Assembly (NCBI GenBank): GCA_019096155.1
Contig: JAHCVI010000001.1
Coordinates: 310,001 to 374,000, forward strand
DNA from: Staphylotrichum longicolle
Lineage: Eukaryota; Ascomycota; Sordariomycetes; Sordariales; Chaetomiaceae
DNA: 64,000 bases
Reading direction: 5' to 3'
Shown here: positions 1 to 10,213 of the stretch, piece by piece
Numbering within the stretch: position 1 is the first letter of the stretch
Layout of the letters: every line of letters starts with the position of its first letter
Translations under genes and position numbers: made by a program
The notes under the pieces: model-generated
Databases searched by the model: none
Seen by the model: the letters and a program-made list of their open reading frames with translations, nothing else
Told to the model about the DNA's origin: nothing

Positions 1-373
1 TCCTTGAAGATTCTATAGTTATCTGACTCAATCCGTTTCTCTCCTAGCTGTTTTATAAGATAAAACATCGTAATCTCGAGATGATCATGGGATGCAAGTC
101 AGAAAGTTTTACTGCATCGCTTCGAGGGCGCTGTGCTTCGGTGACGAGTGGCCGAAAGCTGGCGAGGCTGGCATGGTTGCCATGGCCCGATAAGAGATAA
201 GCCGCCGCATTGAGCGGGTCTGATTGGCTGCCTGCAGCACAGCAACTGGCTCGTGCCCTTTCGTGATGCGCGACAGGCGAGCCGCTGCCTGCCTGCCACC
301 AAAAAGTTGGAGCTCCAAGTCGCATCCCAAACAACCAACGCCATCCATCTCCAGACGCCACGCCACGCTCAAG
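1..373. other. 5' flank of Prp19 gene
   Basis: No gene is seen here. Short open frames on both strands look like chance. The stretch probably holds the promoter and 5' leader of the gene that starts at 374. Confidence 0.5.
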
Positions 374-2045
374 ATGCTGTGCGCACGTATGTGGGCGCCC
401 TGCCCTGCCGCATGATGAAGCCTGCTGACAATTGATGCAGTTTCTGGCGAGGTTCCCGAGGAGCCTGTCGTGTCCAAGAAGACAGGTCCGTCGCCGTTCA
501 TTGCAGTCCATTGCAGTCCACAGTGACAGGCGCAGCTAACCCTCTCCCCTTCAGGCACCGTGTTCGAGAAGCGCCTCATCCTCAAGTACATCGAAGAGAA
601 CGGCAAAGAGCCAGGAACCGACGAAGAACTCGACCCCGAAGACCTCCTCCCCGTTAAGACCAGCCGCGTCGTCCGCCCCCGCCCACCAAACTTCACCTCG
701 CTGCCGTCGCTGCTCAAGGCCTTCCAGGACGAGTGGGACGCCCTGGTGCTCGAGACGTACAACACGAGGGAGCAGCTGGCCCGCACGAGGGAGGAGCTGG
801 CCACCGCCCTCTACCAGCACGATGCCGCCGTGCGCGTCATCGCCCGCCTGACCAAGGAACGGGACGAGGCCCGCGACGCCCTGTCCAAGGTGACCGTCGC
901 CCCCGCGTCGGCCGGCGCTGCAAATGGGGATGCCATGGCCGTCGACAACGAGAGCCTCCCAGAAAACCTGGTGGAGCACGTGCACGAGCTGCAACAACAG
1001 TACGCCGCACACACACACCCGCCGCTCCCCACCCGGCATGTGCTGACCGCAATTGCAGATTAATGAAGGGCCGCAAGAAGCGACCCGTCCCGCAAGGATG
1101 GGCGAGCTCAGACGAGGTCGCTGCGCTGCAGCAAGTAGCCTACACGGACCTGACCGTGTCGCAAGCCTCCTCGCTCGACGTTGCGTCCGACTACGCGGCC
1201 ATTGGCGGGCTGGACGGCAAGGCCGACATCTACTCGATCCAGGCGAACAACGTGGAGCGGTCGCTCGACATTGGCGAGCCCGTCACGGCGACGGTGTGGA
1301 CGGGGAGCAAGGTCGTGCTGGCCACGTCCAAGGGCTCGGTCAAGGTGTTTGACAGCGGCAACGAGGTTGCCTCGTTCCGGGTGCATGCGGGCGCCGCGAC
1401 GGGGCTCTCGGTACACCCCGGCGGGCGACTCCTGGCGTCCGTCGGCGTGGACAAGAGCTTTGTCTTTTATGATCTCGAGACTCTGGCCTACGTCTCGCGG
1501 GGCTACACTGACGCTGGTGCGTTTTTTGCTTCCTTCTTTTTATCCACTGAATTGTCCGCTAACTTGTCTCAGCGTTGACCGCCTGCGCGTTCCATCCCGA
1601 CGGCAACCTCTTTGGCGCCGGCACACAGACGGGCGACATCAAGATCTTCAAGACGGACACGGGCGAGCAGGCCGAGAGCTTCCAGCTCGGGTCGCCGGTG
1701 CAGGCGGTCGTCTTCTCAGAGAACGGGTTCTGGTTCGCGGCGGCCGGCAAGGGCCAGTCCACGACCACCATCTTCGATCTGCGCAAGTCGGGCCCCGCGG
1801 CCCAGGTCAAGGAGTTGCAGACGGGCGACGCGCAGGCGCTGGCGTGGGACTACACGGGCCAGTACCTGGCGACGGCGGGCTCGACGGGGGTCACGGTGCA
1901 GATGTACCTCAAGAGCGCCAAGGCGTGGTCCGAGCCGCTCCGGACGAGCTCGCCCGCGGCGGCCATCCGCTGGGGCGCCGAGGCCAAGTCGCTCATCACG
2001 GTGAGCAAGGAGGGCGTGGTGTCGGTGCTGGGGGCCAAGGAATAA
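374..2045 (+). CDS. prp19: Pre-mRNA-processing factor 19 (U-box E3 ligase, WD40)
   Basis: Nuclear U-box ubiquitin ligase that scaffolds the NineTeen complex, which activates the spliceosome. Five exons fit: 374-386, 441-485, 555-999, 1059-1516 and 1573-2045, giving 477 residues, close to the family's usual ~480-500. Splicing the tiny first exon (MLCA) to exon 2 gives the conserved start MLCALSGEVPEEPVVS, which fixes ATG 374. The U-box occupies about residues 1-65 and continues into FEKRLILKYIEENG. The Prp19/Pso4-type coiled-coil region follows (RPRPPNFTSLPSLLKAFQDEW). The KGRKKRPVP linker is at about residue 170, and a seven-bladed WD40 propeller fills the rest (FHPDGNLFGAG, WDYTGQYLATAG). 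All intron phases close and no break is seen. Confidence 0.95.
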
Positions 2046-3079
2046 TCCAAGAAATGTATCATAGATGTGTTTTTGTTTTTGTTGGTGTTGTTGTGCTGGC
2101 GCCTGAAAATATGATGATACCTGCATTGGAAGCCTGGAAACATGACCGAGCGAGGGGCCTGTCCGTCTGGGCTTTGGATGTATCTCTGTTTACCCTTCCT
2201 ACAAATACCGCTGAGGCTCGCTCGACTCGGTGCATTTCAAGATGCATCATGCAACCCAGGCAGTGGCTCATGTGGCAGCTGTTGGCGGGTGGCAAAACTT
2301 CCTCGGGTCCTGGATGTTCACTGGCTCGAGGTTCGAGGAGGGTTGCTTGCAGCCGCCGGGACGGGATTGGAAAGCGGGTCCATTCAGTCCAGTCCTTGTC
2401 TGAGGTGTTTGCTGGGTGCCACCGGTGTTGTGGTGCTGACGTGAAAGGTGGACGGGAATTGGGCGCTTTGGCACGGGCTGGAAGCGGCGAATAGCTACCG
2501 CACAACCACCGAATGTCCGAGGGGCCACAGGGCCACAGCCTCCAAACTCCGGCTTCGATTTCATTTCGCCCTCGACTCGCCCTTGCAAACCCGAAAGTCG
2601 CTCTTTAAAGCAGCATTTAGGCGCCCGAACGCCTCGCACCCTGCACCCTGCAGTCTCGGTGCCTTTTTTTTTTTTTTTTTTTTTTTGCTTTTTCCGCTCG
2701 CAGGCAACGGCTCGGCGCTTCGAACCCACGACTCGACCTTAATCATCACATTGCCCCGCGCATTTCGCTTGCGCCAGGACCGAGAGACCAAGTGTAGAAA
2801 GTGCAGAAGCGCAGAAGTGCACAAGTGCAGAGCCGCCCGGGCTGAAGCAAGAGCAAAACCCACGCACGACCGGGGCTCTACCTAATTCTAGGCGTCATCA
2901 GCTCATCACCAAATCAGGCGCGGCCTGCTGCCTTCCTGCCTGCTGAGAACCTGCGTACCTCCGATTCCGCGAATCCGCTCCACTTTCTCCCCCAACCCTT
3001 TCCAAAACACCCAACATCCAACTCGCCCAATCCGGGACGGCACCAGGCAAGCATTCCACCGCGGCGGGGAGGGGACCAA
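2046..3079. other. Intergenic between prp19 and RING-like gene
   Basis: No coding signal. It should hold the Prp19 3' UTR and the promoter of the gene at 3080. A pure T run of about 22 lies near 2665-2686. CT-rich sequence and CA-rich leader sequence precede ATG 3080. Confidence 0.5.
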
Positions 3080-5066
3080 ATGGATCACCAAAACAACAAC
3101 AACAACAACAACATTCACAACAACCACGACAACTACGTTGACCTGGCCGACCTCCCTTCCGATGCCTTTGACATGGACGACCTGGACCTCGACCGACCCC
3201 GATCCGCGGCCGACTCCTCGAGCTGGCCCGCCGAGTCATCCCCAGCACCAGCACCGCTCGAGGTAGAAGACGAGGGAATGGAGGAGACGGACTATTCTGA
3301 GCACGAGGTCTCTGAGCACGAGGCCGAGGGGGACTCCGACCAGGACCTCGACGAAGACGAGATTGAGGAAGACTCGGAGGATCAAGAAGAGGAGGACCAA
3401 GAAGACCACGAGACCGGGGACGAACACGACGACTACGACGCAGAAGACGCGGAACTGCTCGAGGCCCTGCTGGAAGACCAGGCCGAGGTGGAAATGGGCG
3501 AGTTTATGGATCAGGACCACTGGGATAACGAGGAAGAGCTGGACGAAGCGTGGGCTGAAGAACCATCTCCGGATTCCCGTGCGCAGCAACGCACCTTTCC
3601 GAATTTCCTTTCAGGATTCCATTACAACGACCGAGACCGACAATCAGAAGCGCCGTCCGAGTCGCTTTTTGTCGACCAAGGCCACGACCTACTCCCGCCC
3701 ATCGAGTCTCTTCTTTCCAGCGTCAGGCGCAGCCACGCGCGGGCCGTCGACTTGCTACATTTGCAGAGGGGACAATCGCTGCGTCCTCCAGCGCAGGATC
3801 GGTCGTTGCTTGGCCCGTCTGGAAGGGGAGCCGCCGGGCCATCGAGGGAAAGCCAGCGGTTCAACCACCGCCACCACCCGTACGGCATGCCGCAGGATCA
3901 AAATAATAATCTTCGCGGGAGGATGGAGAGAGAAAACGGCCGGGCCCGCGACGAGTTGGTCGCGGTGGAGATGCGGTCGCTCCGCGGGGGCATGCGTCGG
4001 AATCGCACACCTCCCCGGTCGCAGCCTGAGGTCATCGACTTGACGGGCGAGCCAGATTCACCGGACGAGCCGAGCGTCATTGTTGCTCCGCGGCCACGCG
4101 CGCAAAACGCGTTGCAAAACCCGGGAAGGAACCCGCGCCGCCGATTGTCGCTCAACCAGCGCACGCCCTCTCTCGCACGGAGCGACAGCAGCATTCTCGG
4201 AAACAACCAGAATGTCATCGACCTGACTTTGGACGATTCTCCCGTCTTGCCACCGCTGCCACAACAACTGCCTTTGCCTCGTCGCAGCAACCACAATCAT
4301 CACAATCATCACAACCACGCCAACCCAAACCCTCATTTCCACCGCCACCACCCTCACCACCACCGCCCCCAGTTTGGCATGTCGCGGGTGCCCTTCATCA
4401 GCCTGGACGAGCAAGAAGGACCCGGCCCCAGCATCAGCGCCCGCCTCGCCGACTTTGTCATCCACCGCCTCGGCTTCGGTCGCGGCCCGCAAGACGTCGA
4501 GGTGCAGGTCATCGGCGGCGGTCTCAACATGGACAACCCCATCGCCGGCAACATCCCCATCCTGGACTACAGCAACAACGCCGCGGCCGCCCGGCACGTC
4601 CCCAAGCGCGACCACGTGCCCCCGCCCAAGGCGCGCGACGGCTTCACCCGCGACACGGGCGGCGAGGACGACGTCGTCGTCTGCCCGAGCTGCGAGAAGG
4701 AACTCAAGTACGACCCCGACGCCGCCGACGGTACCAGTGCTATGTCGCCCGCGCGCCCGGCCAAGAAACCCCGCTCCAAGAAGGACCAGGAGGAGCACCA
4801 CTTTTGGGCGCTCAAGGACTGCGGACATGTGAGTTTTACCCGTCGCCAACTTTTTTTTTTCCCCTCTTAGATCATGAGACTGATTTTCCCGGGAAAAGGT
4901 CTACTGCAAGGACTGCTACGAGAGCCGCGGCGTCGCGTCCAAGAACTCGGCCGCCAACTTCCGGCGGGACACGCAGAACCCGCGCAAGAAGGTGGTGCTC
5001 TGCGCAGTGGAGGGGTGCACCACCGAGGCGAACCAGAAGGCGAACTGGGTGGGGTTGTTTATTTGA
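3080..5066 (+). CDS. Acidic RING-like protein with SUMO-interaction-like motifs
   Basis: Two exons (3080-4828, 4899-5066) encode 638 residues. The N terminus is Asn-rich, and residues ~50-165 are very acidic (Glu/Asp runs). Two hydrophobic-acidic motifs, VIDLTGEPDSPD (~residue 318) and NVIDLTLDDSP (~378), look like SUMO-interaction motifs. A His-rich tract follows. The C terminus has a RING-like zinc pattern: CPSC (~534), then across the intron CGHVYCKDC, then CAVEGC. The splice is set by frame: GGACAT|gtgag...aaaag|GTCTACTGC. Family knowledge: SIMs plus a C-terminal RING are the hallmark of SUMO-targeted ubiquitin ligases (Slx8/Rfp/RNF4 type). That function is inferred; similar fungal proteins often carry only a 'cell cycle control' label. 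It probably acts in the nucleus. Confidence 0.75.
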
Positions 5067-5067
5067 T

Positions 5068-5215
5068 GGCCGCTCTCTGGGGTGTTCATTTGGGCAGTCT
5101 CTGGGGTGTTTATTTGAGTGCTCTCTGGGGTGTTCTTCTGAGCATTTTTTGGGCCGTTCTTTTGAGCGGTTTCTGGGCTGTTCCTTTGGGCGCTGTCTGG
5201 GCTTTTCTTTGGACC
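5068..5215. repeat. Degenerate ~24-bp minisatellite
   Basis: About six imperfect tandem units of 24 bp, of the form 'ctctctggggtgttcatttgagcg', begin directly after the stop codon at 5066. Because 24 is a multiple of three, reverse-strand frames give an octapeptide repeat (TPESTQIN-like), but there is no other support for a gene. Confidence 0.7.
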
Positions 5216-6603
5216 TCTCTGGTGCCAGGACATGGCTCGGCTGGCTGCATTGGGTGTCCATTCCACACCGGCAGCTCTGGGCATCATGCTGGTGGACATT
5301 ATAATGGGTGCGCCTCGCCTGAGGACACTGCGACGGTCTTCTTCGCTCGCAGTCCGAGGCAGCATCTGAGCTTTTTCTCTTTTTTCCTTTTCTTTTGTGT
5401 TCCACACGGGTGGCCATCTTTGCATTCGACGCATTCGAGGGCATGGTGTGGCAGGGCATGGCATGGCATGGCATAGCTGGGCGTTTTTATTTGGGTTGGT
5501 CTCGTCTGGAATCCCATCCCAGGGTCAATGGGATGGATGCATGGATGGGGAGGGAGGAATAGAGGCGTTCTCTCACCATTGGGCGGCCTTGTCTGTTTCT
5601 TTTTTCTCTTTTTATGCACTACTCTGCTTTTATTTCTCATCTGGTGCGTGCCTACCGTAGGAGCAGCGGAACTTTGCTGCCTCTCCTCTCTTCTCTTTTC
5701 CTCGTGGCCTGAGGTGAAGGGTTTGCACATGGCATGGCGCCCCGGCGGTGGCTTGGGTTTGGTCGGGTCTGGTCTGGTCTTGGTCTGGTTGGTTTCGGTT
5801 GGCTTCATGGAGTCTTTTTGCAGAGGTGTTGACAGGGTTTCGGTTTCTTACCCGAGACAGAGAGCGGCGGGCATGCGATGGGATGAAATGTGGTATGCTG
5901 ACCGGCCCGGCCCGGCCTTGTTGTTTGCATGGGCTGGGTGAGGGTCGTTGAGGAGAGATAGCAAGAAATGGATCTTCCATGCTTTATTAGGCATGCATGC
6001 AAGCTGTTGGGGTTTGTCGGAGTGTGTGTGTGTGTGTGTTTCGATTGGTTCTCGGCTTTCCAGTTGACGTTGGCCTGGTCTTTGTTTGAGTGAGTGATGG
6101 TGATGGCTGAGAAGGAGATGGCGGTTTTGCTTGATATGACACGCCCACGACCCCGGCGAGAACTCTGCTTACCGTCCTGATGGTCTTGGTTCACCGTCCA
6201 GATGGTTTTTGAGGGCCTCTTCATGAGCGTTCCTCTCTTGCAAGACCGTTCGGAGTGCCAAACCCCGAGCTGGGTGGCCCAGAGTCTGCACTCGCCTACG
6301 AGGACGGTTAACCCCATGTCCGGGAAAGGAGGGCAAGCGTGAGCAGGTGTCGGTTTATTTGCGTGCAGCACACCTGCTTCCGTAACCTCAAAGTGGTTAG
6401 CTACATGAACCTTGCAGAAAAGGAGATTTCGTGTCATGCGGTGCCAGACCACTGGTATCCTATTTGCATCGGGCGACTATCACGTCAGAGTAGACCCGTC
6501 CGGACCCCAAACGCCATGCTCCATCCCAAACCCCCCCTCCCCCACTCGGGAAACCCCAAGGTCCAAACATGACCACAAACAGAACCCCCACCATCCAACG
6601 CCG
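5216..6603. other. Convergent 3' intergenic region with simple repeats
   Basis: No gene is supported between the RING-like gene (+) and the caspase-like gene (-). Visible simple sequence includes GCATG repeats near 5457-5476, GGTCTGGTCTGGT near 5760-5790 and a (GT)n run near 6022-6040. Confidence 0.5.
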
Positions 6604-7917
6604 TCAAGCAAGTACATACCCCCTCCTACCCCTCCGGTCCCCTTTGCCCTCGCCCTCCCTCTCCCGCCGCCTCAGGTTCGGCAGCGTGATGTACTGCTCC
6701 GGGTCCTGCGGCAGCAGCTGCTTGAAGATGGGCTGGGACCCGACCGCCCGCTTCTGCAGCCGGTCCTCCATCAGCTGGTGCAGCCGCTTCGTCGTCAGGA
6801 ACTGGCCCCCTCCCACGGGACCGCCGGCCCCTCCGCCCACCACCACACCTTCTCCTCTTCCTCCTCCGGCGGCGGCAACACCGCCATCGGCCGACTTGGA
6901 CCTCGACTTGGACCGCGACCTCGATACCGACACCGAATTGGAAGACGAGGGAGGAGGCACCCACTCGTCCAGCACCGCGCACATGGCCGCCGTCATGTCG
7001 TCGCTCGTGCTCGACTCGAACCCGCACGCCGCGAACAGGTGCTTGGTGTACCCGGCCGCGCCGGCGGGCGGCTGCCAGTTGATGTGGCTGAGGCCGCCGC
7101 GGCCGGCCGCGCAGCAGTCGAGGATGAGCAGCACGTCGCACGGGGTGGAGAGGAGCGGGGTGCGGAGCGTGTCGGCCCACTTGAGGGTCGAGACGGGGCG
7201 GTAGCGTTCGCTGAGGGCGGATGTTAGTTGATTTTCTGGGCTGTTGGCGGTAGACGGAGAAGGAGTGGGGGCGGAAGGGGGTAGGGATGAAAAAGGAGAA
7301 AGTAAACCGGGGAAGGAAAGAGTCAGATGACAGAGGTGCCAGGAGAAACGGGGGGACAGACTATTTCTTGAGCAGGTCCTGGTACTTGTCGCGGCGGCCG
7401 TGGGTCGAACAGACGTCGCCGCTCAGGAGAGCAGCGTAGAGATCGGCGGCCGCGGCCTTGGACCACTCGGCGTTTTCGGGGTGGTCGTGGCTGGGGGCGT
7501 GCGGTGTCAGTCAACATCAACTTAACTCTGACCGGGAAAAAAACCCACCTGCTAAACACCAGCTCGTTGTCGGCGTCCATGGCCCCGTGGCCGTGGTAGT
7601 ACACCACCAGCAGCGTGTCGTCGGCCGCGTACCGGCAGAACTGCTTGAGCTTGGCCTTGAGCGCCTCGGCGGACCGGGCCATCGGGATCAGGAACTCGTG
7701 CACCGCGTACCCGTAGCGCTCCAGCGTCGCCCGCAGCCGCGCCGTCTCCTGCTCGAGCGAGACGTAGTCGGCCGCGGGCGGCGCCGTGTAGTCCTCGGCC
7801 CGGAGGTCGTGGAACGCCCACGTCAGGATGAGCGCGTGCACCTGGTTGTACTGCGGCCTGACGCCGCCGCGGTATTTGCTGCTTTTCGTCAGCGTCCCTT
7901 TTCCTTCCCAGCAGTAC

Positions 7918-7977
<60 letters not shown>

Positions 7978-9360
7978 ACGACGCAGCTCTGCCCCCCACC
8001 CCCCGGACTCACACCCTTCCTCCCGACCCCCTCATAGCTCTCGCTCCTCCTTTTCGTCCCCGCCGACGGCACCCTCGGACCGGGCAGCCCACCCCCAAAC
8101 CGCACCCGCAACTGATCCTCCCCATGCCCCTGCTGCGTCGCAAGAGGCGGAGGAGGCGGCGGCGGCGGCACGACATGCCTCACCCCCACCGCCTCCGGCC
8201 CAACCACGGAAGAATACCCCCTCTCATACTTTACTCTGTCTCCTCCTCCCAGCTCCAACCCCCCCGCCATCCTCTCCAACGACCCCTCCCTAGAAGAGGA
8301 GGTAGACGAAGACGAAACCCTCCTCCTCCGCCCCCTCCCCGCGTCCATCGCCATCCCATCCCCATCCCCATGGCCGACCACCCCGGCGGCGGCACATCCC
8401 CACCACCACCGCCAACCCTCGGCGGACTGATCCCAACCCCCCCAGTCATCATCATCCCCAACCTTGGACTCGACCAACTCAGCCGCTCATGCCGATAGTA
8501 CCCCCCGCCCCGCCCCCTGCCCCGCCGCCGCGCTCCGTCCTCTCCAGCGGCGCGGCCGGCGCGGCGGGGAGCACGCCCCACGCGTCGCGGTGGGCGTCCA
8601 GTTCCAGCTCCGAATCCAGATTCTCCTCCTCCTCCGAGGGAGGGCAGGAGTCATCCTGCGACGAGGCGTACCCGCCGTGGTGTCGATAGCAGCCGCCTGC
8701 GGAGAGGGAGCGGGCGCGCGCGTGGGTTGCTGCTGCTGCTGCTGCTGCTGCTGTTGCTGTGTGGGAGAATGGTCGGGATGTGGGCACGGGGTACAGGCCG
8801 CAAGCGTCACCGGTGGAGATCATGGACGGAGGCGGGGTGTGGAGGTGGTGAAGGTAGTGGTGGTGGTGAGGGAGGCGCAGGCGCTGTTTGAGGGACTGCT
8901 GCAGAGACAGTTTCTCGCGGTCGAGACCGGCCGAGAGGGAGGGCTTGAGGGACGGGGGCGGGGGTTTGAATGTGGACGGCGAAGAGGGGCGGTGGGAATG
9001 GGAATGGGAGTGGGCATGTCGGAGTCTGACACGGCCCGGGTCATGGGGGCTGCGGTCACGGTCATGGTCACGGTCACGGTCGCGGTCGCGGTCGCGGGGG
9101 CGGGCGCGGGTGCGGGTGCGGCTCTCCCGGGTGCTGGCGCGGCGGGTGCGCGGGTGGAAGTCGAGCTCGTTGTAGCCGATCACGCTGGCTGCTGCTGGGC
9201 GGGCGCGGTAGCTGGCGCGGACGTCATCGTCAGCGTCGACGTCGTCGCCGTCGGCGCCGCCGGTGGTGGACCTGGTGGTGATGAAGGTCCGCGTGTCCCA
9301 CGCGCTGGTGTAGTCATAGTCGTAGGACGGCGGTGGGCGGTCGAAGCGGCTCATGCTCAT
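6604..9360 (-). CDS. Caspase-like (C14) protein with long disordered N terminus; one frame break
   Basis: A cysteine peptidase of the caspase/metacaspase clan is likely. The catalytic His motif YYHGHG lies in 7549-7878. The catalytic Cys motif LLILDCCAAG lies in the last exon (6604-7210), near 7110-7135. Exons 7386-7490 and 7549-7878 and introns 7211-7385 and 7491-7548 close in frame. The next intron (about 7879-7979) contains an unbroken 56-T tract as read on the coding strand, and its exact ends are uncertain. Upstream, about 450 residues are low complexity (RDRDRD, HSHSHS, poly-Ala), starting at ATG 9360 (MSMSRFD). Near 8482 the frame jumps from ...TIGMSG-stop to ELVESKVGDDDDW, consistent with one extra base. 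Substrate and role are unknown; fungal relatives are linked to stress and cell death. Confidence 0.7.
7919..7974. repeat. 56-bp A/T homopolymer inside an intron
   Basis: Fifty-six consecutive A on the + strand, that is T56 on the coding strand of the caspase-like gene. It lies directly downstream of a GTGAGT donor. Confidence 0.9.
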
Positions 9361-10213
9361 TGTGGTTTCCTCAAACGCCCCTCCTTGGGGTTGAAATCTG
9401 GGTGTGAGCGGGTGAGCGGTGCCTGACCGAAAATTCAAAATGGTGTCGCCGTCGGTGAAGATGCCCAAGACGACAGGGGGCACAGTCCAAATGTGGAGAC
9501 TCAAGCTCGGCCACGGCAGGACACGATGTCAGATGGATTCGTACATGTACTGTGGTAGGTCTGCAGCAGGTCAAGACTGCAGGGTGGATGCGCTCTAACG
9601 TTATGCGAGAGATGCCGTTAGGCCTCCGAATCTGGGGCTGACGCACGCCGGCGGGAATGACCAAGATTCGCCGCCCTGGATTCCCGTTTGTGCCTGCGTT
9701 TGGCTTGGTGCTTCAGGCTTCAGGGCGGCAGGGGTCAGTCGGGCCACGGGTCCCAAGCCACGGCCAGCTGCATTGCCGCCATGCGCGCTTGCGCCGAGCG
9801 TCGTTTCTGCCCAATCACGCTGCTTGGCCCCCAGACTGTCGCGCAAGGGTGCGTGTGGAACGGTCTGTTGGCAGGGCGGATTTCGGAGGGCCGGGCTGAC
9901 ACCGACATCCCCGGATGGGAGAGGGTGCCTGGTAACTCGTAAAACGTCCTGTGTATCGATGATATACCGAAAACCCCATGTCGTGTACAAACTCAGCAGA
10001 CAAGCGTGCGCTATCCTCGCTCGCTGGGCAAGTCAGGCGCTGAATAAGGTAGTATCCTGTTCTCAGGGGCAGGTACGAGTATACAAATATTTCCATCATT
10101 CCACATAAAATGCCACACATCTTTCATCCTGACAGAATCCATCTGCCACATGTTTTTCGTGCTTTCTCGTCATGAGCACACCTCAGGAAGCCTTGCTAGA
10201 GTTCATCTGCCCC
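9361..10213. other. Intergenic
   Basis: No gene is seen. It contains the upstream region of the caspase-like gene (-) and the 3' flank of the gene ending at 10214 (-). Confidence 0.5.

Noticed and set aside
1181..2494. 437-codon + frame overlapping prp19
   Set aside because: Arg/Ser/Pro-biased shadow of the WD40 exons; prp19 motifs lie in the other frame.
7919..7974. Poly-A as the tail of a retrotransposed element
   Set aside because: It sits inside an intron of a minus-strand gene next to a proper donor; no LINE/SINE body or target-site duplication is seen.
8479..9504. Extension of the caspase-like gene start to 9504
   Set aside because: That frame position is not ATG; ATG 9360 (MSMSRFD) is the first real start in the block.
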